Shown: piece by piece, positions 1-7,978 of the stretch | How the letters are laid out: every line of letters starts with the position of its first letter | How positions within the stretch are numbered: the stretch's first letter is position 1 | Source of the DNA: Leptospira dzoumogneensis | GTDB lineage: Bacteria > Spirochaetota > Leptospiria > Leptospirales > Leptospiraceae | NCBI RefSeq assembly: GCF_004770895.1 | Contig: NZ_RQHS01000010.1 | Location: 344,878-408,877, forward strand | Direction of reading: 5' to 3' | DNA: 64,000 bases | Position numbers and translations under genes: made by a program | The notes under the pieces: generated by a model | The model's input: the letters and a program-made list of their open reading frames with translations, nothing else | What the model was told of the DNA's origin: nothing | Databases searched by the model: none

Positions 1-135
1 CACGCAGAGGCGCGAAGTCGCAGAGTCGATTTTTTTATAAGGTTTTTGGTATGTAGGAGTTCCTACATGCGCTAAAGTTGGTCGTCCTGGTGGAATTCCA
101 ATAACCGACCCTCCGCGTCTTTGCGGCTCCGCGTG
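1..135. repeat. Dispersed dyad repeat, copy R1
   Basis: The left arm (1-25) begins CACGCAGAGGCGCGAAG and the right arm (111-135) is its imperfect reverse complement, ending GGCTCCGCGTG. Between them lies ATGTAGGA-GT-TCCTACAT (51-68), an 8-bp-arm palindrome, and TGGAATTCCA (91-100). The copy may extend left of the window. No reading frame is evident in it. Seven further copies occur in this window. Confidence 0.8.
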
Positions 136-202
136 AGAAAAAATCTTCTTATGTCGGGAAAAACATTTGAAAGGCCTGATTAAGGTCCAAAAATGGAGAC
201 TC

Positions 203-523
203 ATGAGCGAAGAATCCATAGACACGATTATCGGGGAAGACATCCAATTCCGAGGCAAACTACGTTTCAATAACGCACTGAAGATCAAGGGCCAATTCAA
301 GGGCACCATTGAGACCACAGGCTCATTGATCGTGGGAGAAACCGGAAGAGTCGAGGCCGATATCGAAACAGGGACCCTGGAAATCGAGGGAGATCTAAAA
401 GGAAATATCAGCGCTGCCTCCAAAGTTTCCGTCCGTAAGACTGGAAAATTAGTCGGAGATGTTCGCACCCCGGATCTTGAGATCGAATCAGGAGCAAAAT
501 TCAGCGGAAATTGCATCATGTAA
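203..523 (+). CDS. Bactofilin family polymer-forming protein
   Basis: Bactofilins (DUF583) self-assemble into membrane-associated filaments used as scaffolds for cell-wall enzymes and cell shape; they act at the cytoplasmic face. The 106-residue product is almost entirely the right-handed beta-helix core: repeating hydrophobic turns such as GSLIVGETGRVEADIETG and LEIEGDLKGNISAASKVSV with regularly spaced glycines. I chose ATG 203 because GGAG lies at 195-198 and the protein then begins MSEESIDTIIGEDIQFRG, a typical bactofilin start; a TTG at 167 would add 12 residues without support. The recJ ATG follows two bases after the stop, so the two genes are probably co-translated. The exact cellular role here is not known. 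Confidence 0.88.
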   Translation: MSEESIDTIIGEDIQFRGKLRFNNALKIKGQFKGTIETTGSLIVGETGRVEADIETGTLEIEGDLKGNISAASKVSVRKTGKLVGDVRTPDLEIESGAKFSGNCIM

Positions 524-525
524 TT

Positions 526-2430
526 ATGCCCCAGCATGGACCGGATTTTCAGAACCTACCAAATTCTTCCATACAAGGTCTAACTCCCCTCCAGTCCCAT
601 GTGTTCGGGACAAAATTCGGAGGGGTTTCTGATCCTTCTAAGATTCTCACCCAAAATATTTCAGATCTTCCTTCTCCGTTCTTATTACCGGACATGGATG
701 AATCTATCCGCATTCTTCAAACAGCAGTTAAAGAAAACAAGTCCATCTTACTCTATGGGGATAGGGACAGCGATGGTGTTTGTTCCACAAGTTTACTCGC
801 CAATTTTCTAAGAGGAATTCATCCGGGAAAACTCACAGTCAAAACTTCCAGCGAAGAAGATTACGGACTATGCGAACCTGCGATGAAATATGTGAGAGAA
901 GTCAAACCCGACCTGCTCGTAACACTTGACTTCGGAACAAGCAATAGCGCGGAAATAGAAGAATTGAACCAAGAAGGAATGCAGGTAGTGGTCCTGGACC
1001 ACCATGAAATTCCGGACAGAATACCTTCTTCTTGCAAACTTATCTCTCCTAAAAGAGGAGATTCCCTTTATCCTACGGAAAAGATCTGCACTTCCGTTAT
1101 TTCCTGGAAACTGATCACTGCATGGCTTTATTCTACATTAGAATATTATAATTCTTTGGTCTGGATACCGGATGGAGAGACATTTTTCAGCGGTTCTCTT
1201 GTAAAAAACGGGATCAAACTTTTCCAAGGAGACAAGTCGGAAGCAGAAAAACGTTTTTCCGGGACTTTTATAGATTGGCCTACAACTTCTAAAACTCAGT
1301 ATCCTGAAAGAGAAGTTTTCTATTCTCAAATCCATTCTTCTCCTGCGATCTGGGAACAAGTCCTGAAAAATCTAGATCTTGCTTCTATCGGAACGATCAC
1401 CGACATGATGCCTCTTGTGGGAGAAAATAGGATCATAGTCAAAGAAGGTTGTTTTACTCTACAAAAGATCAAAACGGGAGAATTTTCACATCGTCCCGGT
1501 TTGGAAAAACTTTTCTCTCAATTGGATCTAGATAAGAAGAAGGTACTCTCCAGAGATTTGGGATGGAGCATCGGTCCCGCATTGAACGCTGCCGGCAGAA
1601 TGCAAAAAACGGAAGCTGCACTCGGACTTCTTCTTTCGAACTCGGATAAGGAAGCGGAATCTTTGGCAACGGACCTTCTCAAATTAAATGAAGAAAGAAG
1701 AGAGAGGACCAAAAGAAATTTATTCAGGGTAGAAGGTTTTCTAAAAAGAAAAAGAGAAAGAACAGAAAGACCGATCCTTTTCTGTTATGAGCCCGATTTT
1801 GAACCTGGAGTTTCAGGGATCGTTGCCACAAGACTTGTGGAACAATACAAAAGACCCGTCGTATTCATAGCGCCCGATCACGGACATGCAAAAGGAAGTG
1901 TAAGAGCTTACGGAAGTGAGAATGTTTTAAACCTTCTCAAAAAAGCGGAGAATGTTTTTCACCAATTCGGCGGTCATAAAGAAGCGGGAGGATTTTCTCT
2001 TTCCATAGACCAGATCCCTAAACTTGCGGAAATTCTTTTCCAAGAAGCGGGAAGCTGGCTGGAATCGGAAAATATTACCGGCTTACAAGAAGAGACGAAA
2101 AGTTTGGTGAGTCTAAGACCCCAAGAGTTAAGAGAAAACTTATATACAGAGCTTGGATTATTCGAACCTTTCGGTATGGAAAATCCTGCTCCACTACTTT
2201 CCATAAAAGGAGCAAGAATACTTTCTTATCGTCCTTTGTCGGATGGCAAACATGCAAGGTTCAAAATTTTAGCCTCTTCCGAATCCATACAATGTATTGT
2301 CTGGAATAAGGCGGAAGAATTCTCGAAAACTTTAAGAGATAAAGGTGAGTTGGATCTTTGGGGTAGTTTAGAAGAGAACACTTTCAGAGGCAAAACAAGC
2401 CTTCAGTTCGTGATCCAATCTTTCGAATGA
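526..2430 (+). CDS. recJ: Single-stranded-DNA-specific exonuclease RecJ
   Basis: RecJ degrades single-stranded DNA 5' to 3' in recombinational and mismatch repair, using two metal ions. The 634-residue product has the DHH-family motifs in order: GDRDSDG (residues 78-84, in place of the usual DxDADG), a LDFGTSN segment, VVLDHHE with the DHH triad, GPALNAAGRM, and in the DHHA1 part FGGHKEAGGFSL; a C-terminal OB-like domain follows. ATG 526 begins two bases after the bactofilin stop; a TTG at 511 overlapping bactofilin is the alternative. The 3' end converges on pcnB with only six bases between stops and no visible terminator. Family assignment is firm; the RecJ rather than generic DHH label rests on the length and the complete DHH-DHHA1 arrangement. 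Confidence 0.93.
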   Translation: MPQHGPDFQNLPNSSIQGLTPLQSHVFGTKFGGVSDPSKILTQNISDLPSPFLLPDMDESIRILQTAVKENKSILLYGDRDSDGVCSTSLLANFLRGIHPGKLTVKTSSEEDYGLCEPAMKYVREVKPDLLVTLDFGTSNSAEIEELNQEGMQVVVLDHHEIPDRIPSSCKLISPKRGDSLYPTEKICTSVISWKLITAWLYSTLEYYNSLVWIPDGETFFSGSLVKNGIKLFQGDKSEAEKRFSGTFIDWPTTSKTQYPEREVFYSQIHSSPAIWEQVLKNLDLASIGTITDMMPLVGENRIIVKEGCFTLQKIKTGEFSHRPGLEKLFSQLDLDKKKVLSRDLGWSIGPALNAAGRMQKTEAALGLLLSNSDKEAESLATDLLKLNEERRERTKRNLFRVEGFLKRKRERTERPILFCYEPDFEPGVSGIVATRLVEQYKRPVVFIAPDHGHAKGSVRAYGSENVLNLLKKAENVFHQFGGHKEAGGFSLSIDQIPKLAEILFQEAGSWLESENITGLQEETKSLVSLRPQELRENLYTELGLFEPFGMENPAPLLSIKGARILSYRPLSDGKHARFKILASSESIQCIVWNKAEEFSKTLRDKGELDLWGSLEENTFRGKTSLQFVIQSFE

Positions 2431-2436
2431 TCAATA

Positions 2437-3915
2437 TCAATCCGATTCGTTATAATCGGAATTTTCGGAACTCGCTTCCGGCTGTTGTTTGGACTGTTCC
2501 CCGTTTTGACGGCCGCCCTTTCTGTTACGATCTTTGAATCGACCGCCGCCGCCTTCTCTTTCTTTACGGTTTCGGTTCGGACGTCCACCCTGTTGTCCGC
2601 CTTCTCTTCTTCCTCCGCCTCCGCCTCCGATACTATTCGGTAGAACAGGTCTTTTGCGAAGTGAAATTTCCCAGAAGAATGCAGACTGTAGAGCCTTATC
2701 ATTATTGTCCGCGATCGCATTGATCTTATAAACGTAAAACGCGTCGTAGAAGAAGTCTTTCTTACGGAAAAAATTGTTCTGAGAGGCTTTATCGTCTTCT
2801 ATATGAGTAAATCTTTCCTGAGACGCAAATACCTTGATCAGTCTTTCCTTATCTTTTTTAGGAGTTCCTAATCTTTGGAAAATCGGCTCCAAAGCGAGTT
2901 TCAAAGAAGCAACTAAATGCCCCCCGCTCTTCTTAGTTAAAGACTCTTCTGCAAGATCGGAAAATAAAAGTGCATAAAATATCTGAGGAGTAAGCTCCTC
3001 TCTTTCGGAAAGAAGTTTGTCTGCGATCGCCAAACGTTTCCCTACTCTGGTTTCCAAAAACTTCTCTCCGAAGTCCGGATTTTTTTTGCGTTCTCTCTCG
3101 AATGCTTCTTTGAGTAAAACTTCTAAAAGAGAATTTTGGGCCATTCCCTGGAAAATAAGGGAAGTTCTCCAGGTGCGGAAAATTTTATTATATTCTTCCA
3201 ACATACGGGAAGAGGAGGCTTTTTCCAGCTCGTGTACATTCTTCTTGATAGATTTGGAAGTTCCCTTATCTATTTTAAGACCAAGCAGCACGGCAAATTT
3301 TACTGCACGCAACATTCTCACAGGATCTTCTCTAAAAGAAATATCCGGATTTCCGATCACTCTGAGTTGTCTGCTTTGGATATCTTCATATCCGCCCACA
3401 TAATCCACGATGGAATCATTGCGGATATCATAGTATAACGCGTTGATCGTGAAGTCTCTTCTGGCAGCGTCTTCCTGCGGAGTACCGAATTTGTTATCTC
3501 GTTTGATCAGATAGTCCTGATCCTCTACATGTTTTTCGAAACGATGTTCCGGAAGAGAACGAAAAGTACTGACCTCGATCACCTTTCCCTTAAAAAGAAT
3601 ATGAACGATCTTAAATCTACGACCGATGATACGGCAGTTATTAAAGATTTTTTTAATTTGATTCGGAGTCGCGTTGGTGACCACGTCGAAATCTTTCGGT
3701 TTGCGTCCCAAAAGAAGGTCACGAACTCCCCCACCCACGATATAGGCCTTGTATCCGAATTTGTGGAGACGGTGGATGATCTTTACCGCATCCTCGTCGA
3801 TCATTGTCTTACGGATCGGATGAGAATCCCGATAGAACCTCCGTCCCTCCGGATAAATAAGAATGTCGTCGACGGATCCTATTTTTTTCTTGAAGAGATT
3901 GGACAGAAATTTCAT
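2437..3915 (-). CDS. pcnB: Poly(A) polymerase / CCA nucleotidyltransferase family protein PcnB
   Basis: A class II nucleotidyltransferase that adds A (PcnB) or CCA to RNA 3' ends. Visible motifs: [13 protein letters not shown] (about residues 58-70), the catalytic pair in KDFDVVT (D75, D77), the RRDFTINAL motif and the [19 protein letters not shown]-binding segment, followed by the helical neck and body. Length 492 is longer than minimal CCA enzymes and fits bacterial poly(A) polymerases. The last 75 or so residues form a Gly/Arg/Asn-rich tail (a hexaglycine, [16 protein letters not shown]), probably disordered and RNA-binding. The N-terminal [14 protein letters not shown] segment is typical of PcnB. 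Divergent from the M23 gene, convergent with recJ. Poly(A) versus CCA specificity cannot be settled by reading. Confidence 0.88.
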   Translation of the reverse strand: MKFLSNLFKKKIGSVDDILIYPEGRRFYRDSHPIRKTMIDEDAVKIIHRLHKFGYKAYIVGGGVRDLLLGRKPKDFDVVTNATPNQIKKIFNNCRIIGRRFKIVHILFKGKVIEVSTFRSLPEHRFEKHVEDQDYLIKRDNKFGTPQEDAARRDFTINALYYDIRNDSIVDYVGGYEDIQSRQLRVIGNPDISFREDPVRMLRAVKFAVLLGLKIDKGTSKSIKKNVHELEKASSSRMLEEYNKIFRTWRTSLIFQGMAQNSLLEVLLKEAFERERKKNPDFGEKFLETRVGKRLAIADKLLSEREELTPQIFYALLFSDLAEESLTKKSGGHLVASLKLALEPIFQRLGTPKKDKERLIKVFASQERFTHIEDDKASQNNFFRKKDFFYDAFYVYKINAIADNNDKALQSAFFWEISLRKRPVLPNSIGGGGGGRREGGQQGGRPNRNRKEREGGGGRFKDRNRKGGRQNGEQSKQQPEASSENSDYNESD

Positions 3916-3974
3916 ATGATGGGATAGTTAAGTCCTATAATCCCCGTCGGACCCCTACCTGCAAGTAAAAATCT

Positions 3975-4991
3975 ATGAACAACGAGGCAAAGTTCGAAGA
4001 CCGCCCCAGAGCCGCAGAAAGGCTGAAGATCAAGTATCTTCGTTTACGTTCTTCCTGGCTAAAAATCAAAGAAAAAGGCTCTCGCAAAATTTCTTTCCTA
4101 CTCGTACCTCACGATCACGAAGCTGTGCTGAATGTGGAGCTTAGCGTTTTTATGGCCGCGTTTTTAGGAGTGCTTTCCGTCCTACTTTTTCTACTCGCGA
4201 GTGCATTCGTGGTCTATATGAACTTCTTCTTTGTACCGAATCGTGAGTTGATCCGAGAGACCGACAATAATGTCGGGCTGTTTCTTTATTATAACTCTCT
4301 TCTAAAAGACGCTAAGAAAGAAATTTCCGGATTAGAAAAAAAGACGGAACAGTTAAACCTAGTCGCCTGGGAAGAAGTTCCCTGGAAAAGAATTCTCACC
4401 TTCGATTATGTACCTGAGTTCAGCTTAAAGAAAAATGTTCCGGAATCTTCGACTAACATGGATCTATATTCGGATACTGTGGAAGGTTTTGCAGAAAGAA
4501 ATATTGAATTATACAAGATCAAACATGCCTTCCAAAACGCATTCGATTATTTGGAAGAAAGAGAATCCATTCTATACGCGATGCCAAGAGGCCGTCCTTT
4601 AAAACCCGGAGTAGGATTTGTGACTTCTACTTTCGGAGGAAGGGTGGATCCATTCGGTCTAGTGGAGATGGGAGAGTTCCACTCAGGCATAGACTTTGCT
4701 GCAGGCGAAGGAATTCCTATTTATGCGACGGCTCCAGGTGTGATAGAAGATAATGGACAGTCCGCAGGTGGACTCGGAAAAAGTATTCGTATCAATCACT
4801 TGAACGGATTTTATACAGTGTATGGACACTGTTCCGTAGTCTTTGTAGAAAAAGGACAGATTGTCACAAGAGGCCAGCATATAGGCAATGTAGGTTCCAC
4901 AGGAAAGGCCACAGGCCCTCACGTACATTACGAGGTCCATATAGGTTACGATCCTCCTATGGATCCTGCAGAATTCGTAAATATGGAATAA
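3975..4991 (+). CDS. Membrane-anchored M23 family metallopeptidase (LytM-like)
   Basis: The 338-residue product has a charged cytoplasmic N-terminus, one membrane helix at about residues 55-80 ([20 protein letters not shown]), a periplasmic linker with a short coiled coil ([18 protein letters not shown]) and a C-terminal M23 domain. Zinc and catalytic motifs are complete: [11 protein letters not shown] (HxxxD) and GPHVHYEVH (HxH). M23 enzymes cut peptidoglycan cross-links or activate amidases. Intact active-site residues suggest real hydrolase activity rather than an EnvC-type activator. It follows a divergent promoter region shared with pcnB and precedes lgt by 71 bp. The substrate bond is not predictable from the sequence. 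Confidence 0.9.
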   Translation: MNNEAKFEDRPRAAERLKIKYLRLRSSWLKIKEKGSRKISFLLVPHDHEAVLNVELSVFMAAFLGVLSVLLFLLASAFVVYMNFFFVPNRELIRETDNNVGLFLYYNSLLKDAKKEISGLEKKTEQLNLVAWEEVPWKRILTFDYVPEFSLKKNVPESSTNMDLYSDTVEGFAERNIELYKIKHAFQNAFDYLEERESILYAMPRGRPLKPGVGFVTSTFGGRVDPFGLVEMGEFHSGIDFAAGEGIPIYATAPGVIEDNGQSAGGLGKSIRINHLNGFYTVYGHCSVVFVEKGQIVTRGQHIGNVGSTGKATGPHVHYEVHIGYDPPMDPAEFVNME

Positions 4992-5062
4992 ATTTTAATC
5001 TCTCCGAAACTTTCCCGATTCGGGGAACGAATATAAGGGAAAAAAGATCCAAAGAAGGAACC

Positions 5063-6025
5063 ATGTATAAAGTCATAGATATTCCCGGACTAGTACCTTT
5101 CGTCCAGAAATACATCAGCAGCGGTTGGGAAGGAATTTCCACATTCAGCATTTTAGTAGTCATCGCATTTTTAGCGGCTTCCTATCTCCTGCCAAAAGAA
5201 CTAGAAAGAAGAAACTTAGAACCGTCTCATGCAGATTGGCTTTTGATCTTAGGGGTTTTTGGAACATTCGTAGGCGCTAAGGTATTTTTTATCTTCGAGA
5301 TCTGGGACCAAATATTCGTAGATACCCCGGGATTTGACGGAAAGTATCTATATCCACTCACCCACGCCGATGGTTTCCCAGGTCGTCCAGGACTTTGGTC
5401 CAGCTTATTCTCCGGAAGCGGTTTGGTATTTTACGGAGGATTCCTATTCGGGATACTATTCATTAGCTTATACATGATCCAAAACAAATTGGATGTAAAA
5501 TCCTACTTGGACGCTACGATTCCAAGCATGGCATTGGGTTATGCGATCGGTAGATTAGGATGTTTTGTTTCCGGAGACGGTTGTTACGGATTTGCGACTC
5601 ACCAACATATCCCACTTTTAACATTCACCTACTGGCCGACAAGTGCCGTTCCAAGCGGTGTTCCAGTTTGGAATACTCCTGTCATGGAAGCATTCGTATC
5701 TTTTCTATTCTTCATCTATTTCCAAAAATGGGCAAGATTCCAAAACTTCAAAAAATTCAGCTTAGGCGCTCAATATTTGATCCTGCATGGACTTGCTAGA
5801 TTAGCGATTGAATTCTTAAGAGTGAATAAGGCAGTGATCCCATTCTTTGATCCACCGGTTCAATCAAACATTCCGGGAGCAACCGGAGAAACTACTACCT
5901 TCTTAAACGGATACTACTGGCATGGATTTTCTCAATCCCAGTACGTATCTATCGCGATCATACTGGTAGGGATTTATTTCTTAGTGAAATGGAAACTCTG
6001 GGAGAAGGAGCCGGTCCCGGCTTAA
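5063..6025 (+). CDS. lgt: Prolipoprotein diacylglyceryl transferase
   Basis: Lgt moves diacylglycerol from phosphatidylglycerol to the lipobox cysteine of prolipoproteins, the first step of lipoprotein maturation in the inner membrane. The 320-residue protein has about seven membrane helices and the Lgt signature region as [16 protein letters not shown], where the residue equivalent to the conserved Asn after R-x-G is Cys, a variant also found in other non-enterobacterial Lgt proteins. [13 protein letters not shown] segment matches the C-terminal conserved arginine region. A good ribosome site (GAAGGA) lies before ATG 5063. Leptospira makes many lipoproteins, two of which are predicted in this window. 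The stop is followed directly by repeat copy R2. Confidence 0.9.
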   Translation: MYKVIDIPGLVPFVQKYISSGWEGISTFSILVVIAFLAASYLLPKELERRNLEPSHADWLLILGVFGTFVGAKVFFIFEIWDQIFVDTPGFDGKYLYPLTHADGFPGRPGLWSSLFSGSGLVFYGGFLFGILFISLYMIQNKLDVKSYLDATIPSMALGYAIGRLGCFVSGDGCYGFATHQHIPLLTFTYWPTSAVPSGVPVWNTPVMEAFVSFLFFIYFQKWARFQNFKKFSLGAQYLILHGLARLAIEFLRVNKAVIPFFDPPVQSNIPGATGETTTFLNGYYWHGFSQSQYVSIAIILVGIYFLVKWKLWEKEPVPA

Positions 6026-6069
6026 GGAGACGCGGAGTTTTAAGAGGCACAAAGCTTAAAAGAATTTTT

Positions 6070-6328
6070 CGCACGGAGTTCACGGAGAACACAGAGGGAA
6101 TTTTAAATCACGCAGAGGCGCGGAGCCGCAGAGGGTAAAAAAGATAAGTTTGTTGGAGTTCCAACACAGCTTCTGGTCCTTCGTTGTATAACTCGTAAGA
6201 GTTCCTGCAAAGTTATTACCAAGAATCCTTCGCGTGATAAAAACTCTGCGTCTTAGCGTCTCTGCGTGGGATAAAAAACCTGCGACTCTGCGTGAAAAAC
6301 CCTCTGTGTTCTCTGTGCCCTCGGTGCG
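6070..6328. repeat. Dispersed dyad repeat, copy R2, with nested arms
   Basis: This fills most of the 315-bp gap between the convergent lgt and dsbD genes. An outer pair of arms (CGCACGGAGTTCACGGAG at 6070 and its counterpart ending CCTCGGTGCG at 6300-6328) encloses the usual inner arms (CACGCAGAGGCGCGGAG from 6109; right arms 6244-6268 and 6279-6294). The palindrome TGTTGGA-GT-TCCAACA lies at 6151-6166. Several units appear to be nested. Confidence 0.8.
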
Positions 6329-6340
6329 AACCCTTGGCAG

Positions 6341-7747
6341 CTATTCGCCTGAGGCGTGGATATTCTCACCTTTGATAGTGCGGATCATATCAGCAGTATT
6401 CAAATAATTCGTAGTTTTAAAAAGGACCTTACCGTCCGGGGAGAAGATCACAAAGAATGGAAGTCCGATCTTTAATTCAGGAAATCTAGGATCATTCTCA
6501 TATATTAGAAAATCCTTATCATCGTCCTTGATCTTTAAAAGAATGGTTTTGCCGAGTGCCTGGTTCAAGTTCGTATCGGATAAGGTAAGGTCCTCGAAAG
6601 CCTTACAGTTAGAGCACCAATCCGCATAAAAATCCGCAAATACCAAACGATCTTCGGTTTTAGCTGTCTCGAATGCGGTATCGGAAATCCTATGCCACTC
6701 TAGATTCCCATGTTCTTCCACTAGATCCTTCTTGATCCCGCCGGGAGCAACACCCCAGCCTGCAAGCCGGATCAGGATGGCGCTGGAACAGATCAATCCG
6801 GTAAGAAGTAATGCTTTCTTCATTCTTTCAGTGCGAAGAAGTGATGCCGGTTGGTAAAAGTATGCAGTTGCTAAAACTCCAAGAGCAGCAACCAGGATCC
6901 CAAGACTCAGATCGAGAGGAACGGACCATAATTGCATTGCCTTATTATAATAAGACCATGCAAAATAGAAGACCACAAATCCTAAAACGATCTGTATCCA
7001 TCTGGTCCATCTACCTCCACGAGGAAGAGAAAGACCGAACACTCCTAAAAATAAGAACGGCAATCCAAGTCCTAGTCCGAACAAAGCCATCTTGAATGCG
7101 GAAACAGCTAAAGAATAAACGCTGATACTTTGGACCCCTGCAGTCACTTGGATCAAAATCGCAACTACGATCGGACCTACACAAGGAGAAGATAAAAAAC
7201 CTGCTCCCATACCCAAAAGGAAAGTCCCCTTCCATCCTTGGCATCCTTTCCATTCTTTTACGGGAAAAATCGGTAAATGCAAAATTCCTAATGAAGCAAG
7301 TCCCAATAAAAAAATAACTACGGCTAAAAATAGATTCGTTCCAGGAAATCTTAAAACAGTATTGAACGCTCCGCCTGAAATTCCCGCCACAAGACCGAAG
7401 CAAAAATACATGGAAGCCAGCCCGGCATAATACACCAAAGGGTGGAACATTTTGTTTGTGGCGGTTTCCCCCCTTGCTTTTATAATCCCGACCGTGATCG
7501 GATACAAAGGATAAACACAAGGAAGGAGGCTGGCACAAAGCCCTCCCAAGACCAGAAAGATCGCGGAATGAAATCCGAACTCTGAACCGGAAATTCCCGT
7601 CTCCAACCATCTGTTTAGAGAAGACATCCAGGATTCGGAGACTACCTGGGATTGGGCTTGCAGGGAGCTAGTTAGGAAAAAGAAGAATATTAGAAGTCCG
7701 GCTCTTTGACCAGACATTAAGGAGAGAAGGATCCGAATTTTCTTCAT
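6341..7747 (-). CDS. dsbD: DsbD-type thiol:disulfide interchange protein (CcdA-like membrane domain plus thioredoxin)
   Basis: Carries reducing power across the inner membrane to periplasmic thiol partners. After a signal-like segment (GLLIFFFFLTSSLQAQ) comes a membrane domain of about eight helices holding the paired cysteines in ASLLPCVYPLYP and SSPCVGPIVVAIL, then a C-terminal periplasmic thioredoxin domain with the active site ADWCSNCK. The N-terminal immunoglobulin-like alpha domain of E. coli DsbD is absent (about 468 against 565 residues), so the electron acceptor must be another protein. ATG 7747 gives MKKIRILLSL; a TTG at 7768 is possible. The gene is convergent with lgt across R2. 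Confidence 0.87.
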   Translation of the reverse strand: MKKIRILLSLMSGQRAGLLIFFFFLTSSLQAQSQVVSESWMSSLNRWLETGISGSEFGFHSAIFLVLGGLCASLLPCVYPLYPITVGIIKARGETATNKMFHPLVYYAGLASMYFCFGLVAGISGGAFNTVLRFPGTNLFLAVVIFLLGLASLGILHLPIFPVKEWKGCQGWKGTFLLGMGAGFLSSPCVGPIVVAILIQVTAGVQSISVYSLAVSAFKMALFGLGLGLPFLFLGVFGLSLPRGGRWTRWIQIVLGFVVFYFAWSYYNKAMQLWSVPLDLSLGILVAALGVLATAYFYQPASLLRTERMKKALLLTGLICSSAILIRLAGWGVAPGGIKKDLVEEHGNLEWHRISDTAFETAKTEDRLVFADFYADWCSNCKAFEDLTLSDTNLNQALGKTILLKIKDDDKDFLIYENDPRFPELKIGLPFFVIFSPDGKVLFKTTNYLNTADMIRTIKGENIHASGE

Positions 7748-7925
7748 GAGATGGACGATTAGACCCAAACAGGATTTGTCTTTCTCCTAAGATTCATTAT
7801 CGGCTCCATAACCTCGAAACCAAGTTGCGATTTCTAAAAGTATGGTCAATCCTGAATTCCCGGATCGGTGACCCCTAGATTTGGTCCGTACTTGTTTGGA
7901 CGAAGCGGAAAGGTAGAAAGGACAG

Positions 7926-7960
7926 AAAAAGCCCGATCCTTTCCTAAAAAAAGACCGGGC
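7926..7960 (-). terminator. Rho-independent terminator of the porin-like gene
   Basis: Read on the minus strand: GCCCGGTC, a 14-nt loop, GATCGGGC (one mismatch), then TTTTT. It lies 19 bp beyond the stop of the 7979-9907 gene. Confidence 0.75.
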
Positions 7961-7978
7961 ATGAGCTGGATGGCTACT

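Noticed and set aside
2403..2720. 105-codon minus frame overlapping recJ and pcnB ends
   Set aside because: Shadow of the Gly/Arg-rich pcnB tail; low complexity with no start signal.
7011..7610. Long minus-strand frame of 199 codons inside the DsbD gene
   Set aside because: It lies in another frame of a well-supported membrane protein gene and reads as Arg/Phe/Ser-rich sequence without domains.
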